A model generated the notes under the pieces. It worked only from the letters and a program-made list of their open reading frames with translations. It ran no database searches and had not been told where the DNA came from. A stretch of DNA of 64,000 nt, from positions 62,001 through 126,000 of the forward strand of contig JAJAGP010002226.1 of assembly GCA_025084515.1 (NCBI GenBank). The letters run 5' to 3'. The translations under genes were made by a program, and so were the position numbers. This document shows, piece after piece, positions 1 to 11,900 of this stretch. This stretch comes from Ancistrus triradiatus (Eukaryota; Chordata; Actinopteri; Siluriformes; Loricariidae). Numbering within the stretch: position 1 is the first letter of the stretch; each line of letters opens with the position of its first letter.

Positions 1-326
1 GGGATAGAATGCTTTAGTTTCAGATTTACATAAGTTTCAAAACCTCTTTTTCATTTGAAAGGAATGCAAATCATTAGACTAATATAATTAATGTGGGTCT
101 TATGGAGTTGTTTCAGTTTTACATTGCCATATTTTCATTTGTTTTATTGCATGTTTTGTCTCTTGTTTATTTGACTTCCGTTATAATGCTCTCCATTGTC
201 ATCATGTTAACTAGAAGTGATTCTTTAACAAATACTGAAATAAGTCCCACTTTCATCCTTTTACTCCACATGATTTTGCATTTATCTGACATATACAGTG
301 GCAAATAAAGCTTAAATGAAAGAAGA

Positions 327-346
327 ATATATATATATATATATAT
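327..346. repeat. (AT)n microsatellite
   Basis: About ten uninterrupted AT dinucleotides, seen directly. No function is implied. Confidence 0.9.
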
Positions 347-1630
347 GGCAAAAATCTCAAAAATATATCTGAACATATAAATAGCTATATTTATTTAACA
401 TTTAAATAGCTATGTTTATTCTTGCAACCCCATGTAAAGTTGTTTATGTAATTTAATGCACGGGCTATTATCAGATTCAAATACTCAGTTTCACACCGCC
501 TTTTAAAAATGCTATGATAGCTTAGCTGTAGCATCCAGAGGCAGCACATTCACTGCAACGCATTATCGCAAACTAGAAAGCAGATCAATAATCATAAGCA
601 CTCAATTTTCAAAAGCTGATAGCTGAAGTTAAATTGCCTCTTGTTAGCTGTCCCATCTGCCTTACATGGCCTCATGTTATCCAATAGCTGTCACATTGGC
701 ATAGGTGATGATGTGGCAAAGAAATGTACTTTTAAAGTATGCTCCAGTGTTGAAATGTGTAAATGTGAAAGACTCCCCTAGTGTGCTATAGAATCACTAT
801 AGAATACAGAACTGGCAAATAAATTAAATGTGAGAAATCGGACATGTAAGCATGTATGAAGAATCATCTCCTAAAAAGACAGTTAGACACAGACATTTCT
901 GAAGAGATTAACTCTCATACTTTTGCAGCTGTTGTGTTCTTGTCTCAGGTAGCTCTTAAATTTTGACTCAATTTCCTATTACACTATAAATCTGACATTG
1001 CCTAAAACACATAAAAATGGAGGTATTTGGCCAGTTATAGTCGAAAGAACTTCAGCAGGTTTGCGCAAAGGTAATATTCCTTTGTGGTAAAGTTTTTAAA
1101 CAGAATCCTCTATTTGACTATTACTATGCTAAAGTGGCTTGAGGTAGATTTCAGTGGAGCTGGAAAACATTTTCAATAGTGGTTAGATGATTTAAAGGAA
1201 AAATAGAAGAACATGAGAAACAATGATAATCACATAGATGAAACCTCATACCTAATGCCCTCGGAAGGCTTGACAGGTATTTCCTGCAGCCATGTTTGTT
1301 AGTTACTTGCTTGTTTCTGAACCAATTAGGATTAATCCAGTCAGCACCAATATTTTTAGCAGTTAGGCCTTGGCGAAAAAATCTCATTGTGGTTAATTAT
1401 CCCAGACTTAAGATGTGAGAGGAAGCAAAGCATGAATTGAAATGAATTTATAATTTCAGTTAATTTATATATGTATAATTTATCATTTGTATGTGATGTG
1501 ACAGATGCCAAATGTCCCTAGTCATTCATCAACACAGGGAAGATTAGAGAATACATCAATTAAATGAAACCAAGGTGAGCTGGTCTTCATAAATGGATAG
1601 TGGCTTTCAAATAACTAACTAACTAATAAA
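347..1630. other. AT-rich flank, no gene seen
   Basis: No open frame here resembles a known protein and no structured repeat stands out. It lies 3' of adamts8 on the minus strand. A minus-strand AATAAA (TTTATT on the plus strand at about 391) is the nearest clear poly(A) signal I find downstream of the adamts8 stop; it would imply a 1.8 kb 3' UTR, which I cannot confirm. Confidence 0.4.
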
Positions 1631-1639
1631 TAAGGTTCA

Positions 1640-1937
1640 AATAACTGAAGCTGTAAGGAACCTGCCTGAGGTGTTTTGCTTCCATGCATGGTCAGGAGAA
1701 AGATGAGAAAGACAAACATTATGCAAGGATCCTGGTTGGAAACTATGGGGCCATGGGTTCTAGGAACTTTGTGGATCTCTGAGAGATTCTGTATTAAGGC
1801 GTGTCTCCGATTCTTTGCTCTGTGTTCCCCAGTCTCATTAAACATTATAGGAGAAGATGATGGGCTATTATATTGGCAAAAGGAAGTTGCACAACATATT
1901 AACTGCATATGTGCCAGTAATTGTGCCAAACAGATTT
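1640..1937 (+). mobile_element. Degenerate Tc1-like transposon 3' tail
   Basis: The stretch ending in 'ttggcaaaaggaagttgcac' and 'gccagtaattgtgcc' matches my memory of the 3' end of a fish Tc1-like element, where the last transposase residues run into the terminal repeat. A second degenerate copy of the same tail lies at 62440-62680. The reading frame is broken and no left end is visible, so it is a truncated fossil. Confidence 0.5.
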
Positions 1938-2182
1938 GTTAACAATTATTAATGTTGATCATTTGGTTTTAGTGTATTATTCTTAGAATACTTCATACAA
2001 GTTTAGAGATTGATCATATTTTCAAAAGTCAAATCAAGGAAAATAACCACAAAGATTTGATCAAAAATCAAGGCTGCCAACAATTTTGAAACTGACTGTA
2101 GCTCACATACAATACTTTCCCTAAGGATCCCACACCCTGGCCACCCACCTCCTTATTCTCTGATACAGGGATGAGCTTAGAT

Positions 2183-2918
2183 TTAACAGTTTTGAAAAAA
2201 GCACTCTGTGGAAACAGACAATGGCCGCTTGTCGGGGTTACATTTCTCTGGCTCCACGGCCTTGCCAGTGTAGTCTATGCACAAGACGCTGCGTCTGCGC
2301 TCTCCAGGACCACAAGTCCGAGAGCATGCCGACCACGGGCCCATCTGCCATACCGGGCAGGGCAGGTCACCACATGGTCGAATGTCAGCTGGGCGCAGGT
2401 CGATGTCACACATGTAAGAGAGGGCTCCTGACTTGTCCTGACACTCGACGCTCCTTCTGGACCAGCCAGAGCCACAGCTCTTCGAGCATTCTGACCACTC
2501 ACCTAGAACCCACTCAGCTCCTCCAAAAGGCTGGATGACGTGTGTGGAAAGTTCACTTTCTGTATCGGGCTTGTTGAAGGGCATGTCCCTGGGCAAGAAG
2601 AAAGTGTATTTGACCCTAGGTGGGGAGGTGTCACCAGCTGTGGATAACAGCTGGATGGTGATGGCTTGCTTGAGCACTTGAAAGCTGAGGAGCCGCTCAA
2701 GCGTGGTGGATGAGCCACTGTATCGTAGGACTGCACCACGGACTGGAATGTCCTGCTCAGCCATGGATACTGAAAAGTTCCCATTTAGGATATAAGTGTC
2801 ATCCTCAGCCTTCACAGCCAGGTAGTTGCCATCATGCTTGATGCCACGGTGGCTGCGCTGCTTGATATCAATATTGGTAGCCCCAGCAGGGATGGTAATG
2901 ATGTTGTTGTAGCCAAAG
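2183..2918 (-). CDS. adamts8: adamts8 exon 9: spacer and two C-terminal TSRs
   Basis: Residues 685-929. The spacer runs from FGYNNIITIPAGATNIDI to KYTFFLPRD. TSR 2 starts WVLGEWSECSKSCG at about 821 and TSR 3 starts WQMGPWSACSRTCG at about 875. The stop codon TAA follows TECFFQNC. TSR 3 is absent from the human protein as I recall it. Confidence 0.93.
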
Positions 2919-5900
2919 CTGTGGACAAATAATAAATATTGAAAGAACTCCAGAATTGTCATGCCAATACTAGTAGTACCTTTTCAGTCAGATGTCTATT
3001 GCAGAGTGTTTTTCTCACTTACACAGCCTTGTTCAGAGAGCCACTGATTTTTCTGCAGCTTGTCCCATCACCACCGCAGACACCACACTTGTCCAGCCTA
3101 AGATTGGAGCCTATGACCTGGTCACAGCCAGCCTTAATGCACTGGCCCTGGACACAGATTGATGTGGTATCTGGACCACAGGTTGTTCCATCCACAACCT
3201 GATGAATTAAGCACAAGCACAAAGTGTGTCTTGACCAGAAGTTCTGATGTGATTTTGAATGAAGACATTTGCAGTTTAGAGGTGGAAACAGTTGTACAGT
3301 ATAACCACATGAAATGAAACCAGAACCAGAAACGTGACTAGACTAACTGAAGCAGACTACATTTAGGGAGGGTATGAAACAATAATATCAGGAGCGTATG
3401 GTAAGCTATGGTCATTAGGAGGGGTCACATTTCACATTTTACTACAGGGAAAATATTTCATGCTTGTGAGTTTAGTGAAGTGTAAAGATGTCATCGGTTC
3501 TGTGGAAAGCATGACCTCAAGGGGGATTTAGATATAAAGCTGAAGAGCATGAAAGGCACAACGAGAAAGCAGCAGACAATGTGTTTAGCAAAGATTAGAA
3601 ATTTGCACCTTGGCTTCAAAGACTTTGAATTCGTTGCTATTCTTTGCTCTGCAGAACAGCTTGCACCTATCCCTGGGTGAAACACCGGCATACTTTGGGA
3701 TCCACTGCTTAATGTTTCCGTGCATGTCCAAGTACTGCTCACTGTTGTATTTCTCACACTGTTCCTCTCTGAAGCTTTTACCTGTGGATCGTAAACAGAA
3801 GAATGTGAAAGTGATGAGAACAACTAGGCGCACCAGCAAAGAGTTGTGAAAACAGTGTGAGAATGTGTTATCTTTGAGCCAAAGATATCACCCATGCATC
3901 CAGTTAAACCAATAACACACTACATAATGTAACACGTACAAAGCACAGAAATGTTTATTTATAAAATGGTACCCTGGTTTTCTGGGCATGTCTGTATGTT
4001 GCAGGACTGGTATTTGACCCTCTGGCCCACACAGTAGGATCCCCCATTTTTTGGCACTGGATCTGTGCATTCACGGTGAGAGAACTCGACCCCACCTCCA
4101 CAAGTCCGAGAGCACAGACCCCACAGGCTCCATGAACCCCAGCCACCATCCACTGGTACCTGAACACAACAAAATGTCAGGATGTAAACATCTTTGTCAT
4201 ATGGAAGGCTTGGGAACTTGTGAAAACAGGTAACACGTTAGAGACGACCAAATAAGAGGCATGTAAGCATAATATAAATCACTTGATTACCTTCATGTGC
4301 TGAATTTGTGTTAAATGAGAGAAACACAAACGTTTATATTTGTGGCCCTCCAGAACTGCGGTCTGACAGCCTTGATGCAAGGGCAAGGGCACTTTGAAGC
4401 ATATCATGAATAGAAGTAAATTACAAGTAGATATGGACTGGTGTCCTGTCCACAGTATTTAAACCTGCGCCCTGTGTTCTTGGGAAAAGGTCCCGAAACG
4501 ACCCACTCATCTCCCCCAAACACCCCGAACCCCTGATCAGCAGAAGCAAGGATAAAACCGTGAAAAAATTACCAAAACCGGTTTGCTCATTTTGAGTTTC
4601 AATTTCAAAGCTTTCATCTTTCTGTACTGACCTGATTTCAGTGCCAGCACTTCAGAGTTCAGGACTCTGGATGACACCTCATGACCCCTAAGACATGTAA
4701 AAGCTGCGCTGACGTCACCTGTGTTAGATGCGTGGTGCTCGTGGCATGTCCACAAGAACGACATTTCATTTGTATGAATTGGCTGAGAGATTCCTGCTTA
4801 GAGCCAAGCCGTCTGTCAGCCCAGGCTCACTTTTCTAACAGGGCAGCTCCAATAATAATCTTACTTTTTAGGAGGCTTAACCGAATACAGTTTGACTACT
4901 TAACTGGAAGATCCAAAGTAATCCAACTTTTTCTTCTAAAACTAAACAAATGAACAATAAATCTCTCCCTTTTACACTGTCACTCCTGTCTTTTATTAAT
5001 TCTCTCTCTCTCATCAGCTCTCTGGCTGTAGGAAAAGCCAGTTTGGCATTTAGTAGCAGACTAAGAGTGATTTTTTTAAGCAGATCTGTGGAGCCTGGTT
5101 GGTGTTCAACAGGGGCTAGAATTCTTAGGGTAAAAAATGAAGTGTCAGACTGTTGTCAGAGTGAATAGGATTGGTCCAGACATATAACAGGGTTAGTGTG
5201 CTCAAAAATAAATGCGATGCATGTGCAAGCTGAATTGCTCAGGCTTAAAGGGACCATGGCATAGTGTGAACTGCAGCACACCTTATGGGAAGAGTCATGG
5301 TGTTAGATAAAGAAATTAGTAAGAGAAACTTTTTCTTTCTTTTTCTGTACATGTATGGCTCTCAATAGTGCTACACAGGGGCGTCAAAATAATAACACCA
5401 CTGGTTGTGCCGTGTAATAGTAATATGTGGTTAGAGTTTATAAATTCTGTCTGCAAAGACTTAGTGATACCCTCTAGTGGGTACAATGTGTAAAACTACA
5501 AACACACAAACGTCCTGCTGACAAACAAATTATTTGGCACATTCTTTCATTTTCGTCGCTGTTGCAGGACACACTAAAGCATGAGACCCTTCATGCTGTA
5601 CATACCTCCTCCTTTGCCATCACTGCCAGCGTGCTGGGCACGCACGCACCTCCCAGGCAACTCCTATCTTCGCCACAGGGTGTCCCGTCTGCCCAGGGCA
5701 GGCTTCCATTACGGGTGGTGCACTGTAGTTTGCCCTCTTCGCGGCACCATAGCTGGATGCACGTTTGGTCTTCTGGGGCATTAGGACAACGGTTGAATGC
5801 CTCTCCAAATACCTGCTGGCACTGGCGATCCAGACCAAATACGTGGCCAGGATGATCAGTCTGCAATGGAATGGTGTTTTCCGGCGTGTCCAGTAAGCAA

Positions 5901-8900
5901 TCGCCTGAAGACAGAGGACGCAGAGACAATTTAAGCCATATGTTACATTTTCATGTGTCATTTTCAGTACATGCTTTTTTACGTATACTTACTATACTAC
6001 ACATATTAACAGAGATTCTTGTCTTAACTGGTCTTAACTGGTCTTTTCCATCCAGCACTCATTACATACAGACACAAGCGCCGCCGTTGTTAGCATTTGC
6101 TATAAGAGCCTCTTATTTGGAGTAAACAGGTGTGTGCAACTGTAGCTTCAGGGAACCGTGTTCAGGATGTGCAAGTCAGAATGATCCCATCTGGAGATTT
6201 CTGTTATATAACCTATCATTTCCAGCTCCAAATGAATTCAGTCCAGCTCAGAGATCTGAATCTCAATCACAGAAAGCCTTGTCTACAAGGCCTGAAAATG
6301 CTAGTTCCTTCACCCTCAAATACTGTTTGAAATCTGGCAATACTGGCTGGCTTTACCACCCTTAGTTCACCATGGGTACATTCGATTCTTAAGCCTTGCC
6401 TGGTTTCTAAACTGGAGGACAACTTCAGTCATTAGATATTTGGATCGCTTTCAGTAGTCTTTTTCTTAGCTTTCATGTTTAAAAAACGTGTTATCAGTTT
6501 ACAACGGGATAATAACCTAGCCTTGCCACTTTATCTGTGCTCTTGTCTACCTGTATCAACAGTGTGTCTAGTAAAGACAGCATGTGCTTGGCAACAACTG
6601 TATTTGAGAAAGAGAAAACAGTTGTTAAAGCTGGAATGTGTTAGTCACTGCAGATGACACATAGGAAGAGCAGGAGCAGGACAGCTTCAGCTGAAATATT
6701 GACCATGAATAAATCAAACCCTGGCAAAAATATGCCTGCTATTTTTCAACGCTGACATTTCTTGCGCTGTCACACATTGCCTGTTTTTGGCTTTTTGGCA
6801 GTACTTTACTAAAATGTGAAGTGCCAGGCTGCCAGACAGTAGAGAGAGTAAAGTTGGCAAACTTTGTATACATTCCTGTAGCAATCTCAGACATGTCTGG
6901 CATGTTTCATTCACCTGACTACATTATGATGGCACAGTGGAGCTACGCTTGAGGGTCGATCAGATCTGCCAGTTGGATTGTTCATCAACATAATTTATCC
7001 GTTCAAAACTATTTTAACGATGCTTATGAGTTATAAATACTTTGTTGTACTGATTTAAAGACCAACTTACCAAAACAAAATGCTATCTAACTATGTAGCC
7101 TTGTTAGCATTAACTGTGTAACTGTAGTCCCCTGGCTAACTCTGCAGTGGAAGGAGAGTTCTGTGTAACAAAGTATAATTAGCTCAGTGTACACACTAAC
7201 AGTTCACTGTTGATGGTGCTATTTTTACCATTCATAATAAAAAAGAGTGCAAAGTTTCTCACACAGAGAGAGAAAAAAGTGTGTACGCTACATATGTGGT
7301 TAGTTTTGACATTCTCAGCAAAATTATACTTTGGTTTTCGAGGTCTGTTATTAGTGGTTAGGCAGCAAGTACAGGCAGGGGAGACATATAGTGAAAGAAG
7401 TGTGATAGAAAAGAAACTTCTCCATGTTATAGATTTCCACCACACTTTTAAGTACAAAATTATAGTCTTTTTCTGTGGTACGTTTCCACTAACTATATAA
7501 CAACATCTTGGAGATTTAGCATAACTGTCTCGAAAAGGTTTTTAAAATATTGTATTGGGTCTCAGTCTTAAAAGATTGAGAAGAAAAACTGTCATCAAAT
7601 AAACCAAGTTAGGCAAAATCACTAGTACAAACAAGATTTGTATTTACATTCTTCTAGACCACATGATAAATGCTTTACGTTAAAGTTATCAGTATAGTGA
7701 CCAAGGAAATACCGTGTCCACTGTCGAGGAACTCCGTGATGTAAAGTGCACTGCACGGTGACCAGGGAAGTGTCTTGTTTAGGTGTACAAAGATGGGAGC
7801 CATTAGGTGGTGTCCATCAGTTTGCCCAAACAATGTCTCACAGTTTCTGGAGTCGTCATGTGGCATGCTGAGTACATGACCTAGGAACAGAAAGGGAGAT
7901 CCTATGAGAGCCTGTGTCTTTATTATTTAACAGTATGTTATTTTTTTTGCCTCTGACAGTAACTGAAAGCGTAATTCCATTTGCATTTAAGGTGAGGTGC
8001 AGGAGCCTAATTCAAAATTCGAGGCTCAGTGGTGGCAGGGTCAGGCTTCTAGCAGGTAGATTTGCCGTGCCTGAAGAAAGGGAACAGTGACCCCTACCCA
8101 GCCCTGCGACGGACTGGTGTCCTGCCCGAAGTGCGTTCTCGCCTTCACCCTGTGAATTCCAGAGATAGGCTCCGATACACACTGATATTTTCAGGTGATC
8201 TGATTAACCTAAACCATTACCGTTAAGCTATAACTGTGCTGTGTATTATCATGGAAAGCTTTCAAGTGAAGCTAACTCAGTTTCAGAGACATTAATAAAT
8301 GGCTCAGTCTAAATTTACACGTCCACTCTGGTCCAGACGCTCTGCAGGCATGAGATGTCAGACAGAGGCACGGCGTGGAATCTGGTGGCATTTATCTGCG
8401 CGTGTGTGCGGGTCTGTACGAGTGTGACCTGTACCGAGTTCATGTGACACGGTGAAGGCTGCTTGGAGTCCGTTGTCCTCGATGACTGAACAGCTTCTTT
8501 TTGGGTCACACATGGTTCCCACATCAGCTACACCAAGGGTATCACAATGCTGATGTCCGCAAATATCCTGCAGGTGCAGAAGACTTGTGTCAGGTTTGAA
8601 AAAAGACAGAGTAAAGTGTATTTGGGAGGAAAATGAACAGATAAAGTCAGCAACCAAAGGAGAGTAAAAGGAAAGGACTGGGGAGAAGGGGGAGGGGCAC
8701 ATTTCAGACACTGATATCCAGACATCACTCCATTAGTTCCAGACAGACCTTTTTTCCCCCCCAAGTATGCTCTTGCCAGCAAAACATATTTGTCAGTGTT
8801 TCCATCATAAAATGAAGCGAACGCACGTCAGACAAGAAACAGCGAGGGAGGATTTTTAACCGTGTAATGCCTAGTCTGAACAGTTTCCTACCAGAGCCAA

Positions 8901-11900
8901 GTACCTCGAGATATATGTGCTGGCCCTGACCTAGTCTGGGGAGGATGCTTCCGTAGAGACACCTTGACCTCCGATAAACAAAACCACCTGCCTGTCTGTC
9001 TGGTCCAGACGCCCGGGACCATTACGAATCTGCCGTGTTTGCTTGCCACAGGTTGTCTGTCCAAGTGTCAGCTCAAGCCTCATGTCCAGCCATTGTACTG
9101 CTCTAATCTTTTGTACTTGGCAGACGTGTGGTCACATGATATCTTCATGACTGAACATACAATCTTATGGCGAAGTCAGAAACATTATGTGGCAAGTTAT
9201 GTATAAGTATAATCTATTTTCTTTTAGTAAATAAGCTGACTGGGAGCACCCAATCATTAGCATAAGAATGTACCAATGAAGTTATGGTGCGTGGTATGGT
9301 AGTCTGCATATTTAAAGCATCTTACACAAAAAGTCTGGTTAATAACACGATTAAATGATCAGAGAAGTGTTATTGGAGTGCCCTACAGTGCCCCTTCCAA
9401 TCATTTGATTAATTGAATGACCCAGTACTTTTAATAGCAAATAAGAGCTTAGATGTTCCACTCCTCAAATTACCAGACGTCTAAAGCTAAACTTGGATCA
9501 AAACCAGCAGACGAAACCTGAGCACCCAGCATAATCATAGCACGATTTTTAATGACCAAATTTAAATCAAATAATTAAGGAAGCTTCCTTAACATCATGT
9601 TAGACATCAGTCTCGGTCAACAGGTCCTTACTAAGATCCTGTTAAAGAGATAACAGCAGAGAATGTCCATTTAAACCAACTGCTAGGAACATATGGCACT
9701 GGCAGAATGGGTGTTTTGTCTTGAACCTTACCTCTCTGGTGAACAAGATGGCTGTATCGTAATGCTCCGGGTGCCGTGGGCTCGGCGGGTTGAAGAGCTG
9801 TTGCCATGCGCAGAAATTGCGTAGGGATACGCCACCGTTTCTGGACACCTCGGGTCCCCCTTCTTCATCCTCCACCACCAGTATCTTGACCACAACCAAG
9901 CTCACTGCATTTTTGAGACTAGGATGGGCAAAGAGCTGAGCAGCCATCCCCATTATGCTCAGGAGGTAGTGCTGAATAGAGAAAGCAGAGGGAGCAGAGT
10001 TCAGTTAGTTTGAAATGTAAAGGCAAGCTGTACCACAGCAGATACAAATGAGGATTCAGATTGTGGATAAGGAATCGTCTGTCTCTATCATAGATGTTTC
10101 CTGGCCAGCAGGTGTGGATTGAGTCAGAGCATGTTGGCAAACTAAATCTATAATCTTCTGGCGCTGAAGCATTTGTGCTTTGCATCCAGTCATTAAAATA
10201 GAAGGAAGCAGCTGAAAAACACCTCCCCGTGGCGTCCTCTCTCACCCAGATGGGGCTGAGTCAAATTTGGTTCCCTAATGCCAGCTGTTTCATTTAATCA
10301 GGTTTTTTTTTGTCTCCATATATCTATTGCTCCTTCCTTCAAGGTAACGTCACACATGTCAAAAATGAGAAACTGTATACTTTAAATGGATTTATATTAA
10401 TAAGACATGATTGCATGATAACAGATTGGGATTTCATGTGTAAAAATAGTAGAAGTTCATTTACCATGTCTGGCAGCTATTACTAACCACAAATATAGCA
10501 GTTCGGTAAGAGAGGCAGTCAAACACTATTGCTTAAATGCTGGTGGTTGGTGTCATTGGGATCAAATATCTTGCCAAAACAATTTCTGAATGCTTGGTGT
10601 AAGCTGATGATATTCACCATCTGAGTCTAACATTCTATACAAGAACTGGTGCTTGGGGAAGATCGAATGCCACTTTTTAGTGTTAAAGGGAAATGATTAA
10701 AGGAGTGATAATATATGATCTCTGTTATTCATTCGCTGTCTGAAACCTTAAAACAACTGTTACACTTGGCATGAAGTCATAACTGTAATACAAATATCAT
10801 ATGAATCCTCATTTACTCCCAAAAGTCCAGTCAGTGTTTGAAAGCGCGTTTCCCCTATCCTAATAAAACAGTTGAATACAAACGCAAAAGAGGTTTTATA
10901 CAACTCGGTCAGCTGTCGCCTTCAGTTAATTACACATTGTTGCAAAGTATCAACAGGTTAGTTCGAAGGAGTCCCTCCACATCCTCTGTTTAGAAAGGGA
11001 CTAGCTGAAGGGAAAGCATGATCAACAAAACATGAGGCTGGTAAACATCTGTAGTCACAGCCTTTGTGTGCAAAAGTCCGGGAGAGTAAACATGGTTTTA
11101 CTGTGTGGTCTCGGTTATGTGGAGAAATGAAGTAAAGACACTTCACACACTCAGCAAACACACAATTATGGGACCATCCCTGCATGGACATCAGTCTTTT
11201 AACAAATCAGACTTTTGCGAGGCATCTCAGCAATGTAACGTAACATATTTCTGTATGACAATGTCCTAGAGAAGCATCTATGCCTTTTCAAAAAGATAAG
11301 TCAAGAAATGTTGTGTCAGCATAGACACTGCATGCTCTTTGTATGCAGTCATTACACTGCAACAGCTGCAACTGCAGTTGATGTGAGAGAATTTTGATGT
11401 TGGGCATTTAGCTAGTTTTCTCATTAAGAAAATTTTGTTTTTTTTTCATTGAGAATGTGTGCATAGGTTTATGATTATATTCATATGATCATCTTGCACT
11501 GTTAGAGATAAAGTTGGTGTTTTATTTGCAAATGTAGACTGAAAAATCAGAACTATTGCAATGCGATCCTCCTCCAATCATTTCATGCTACTACCAAGAT
11601 CCTGTCTGGATTTGCCAGAACATGTAACCATAACGCTTTTGAAAATTTGGCTGCAATGAGTCAGCCGAGACGACGCTAGACGTTGATACCGGTTTTGTAT
11701 GGAAAACAGAAAAAGCCAGTTAACATGGAATTGGTCGCCACTGGCGTCTGATACTTTTTTAAAAGGCACATATGTAGTGCTGGACATGACTCATAACCTT
11801 CCAGCTTTCACAGAGCACCAGCTGAGGTTCTTCACTCGAGTATTACGCACTGCTCGTCGTCGCCCACGCGCATCACGAGAAATGATTCGTTTCTTAGGAA

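Noticed and set aside
2221..2538. 105-codon plus-strand open frame
   Set aside because: It is the antisense shadow of adamts8 exon 9, whose minus-strand reading has clear TSR motifs.
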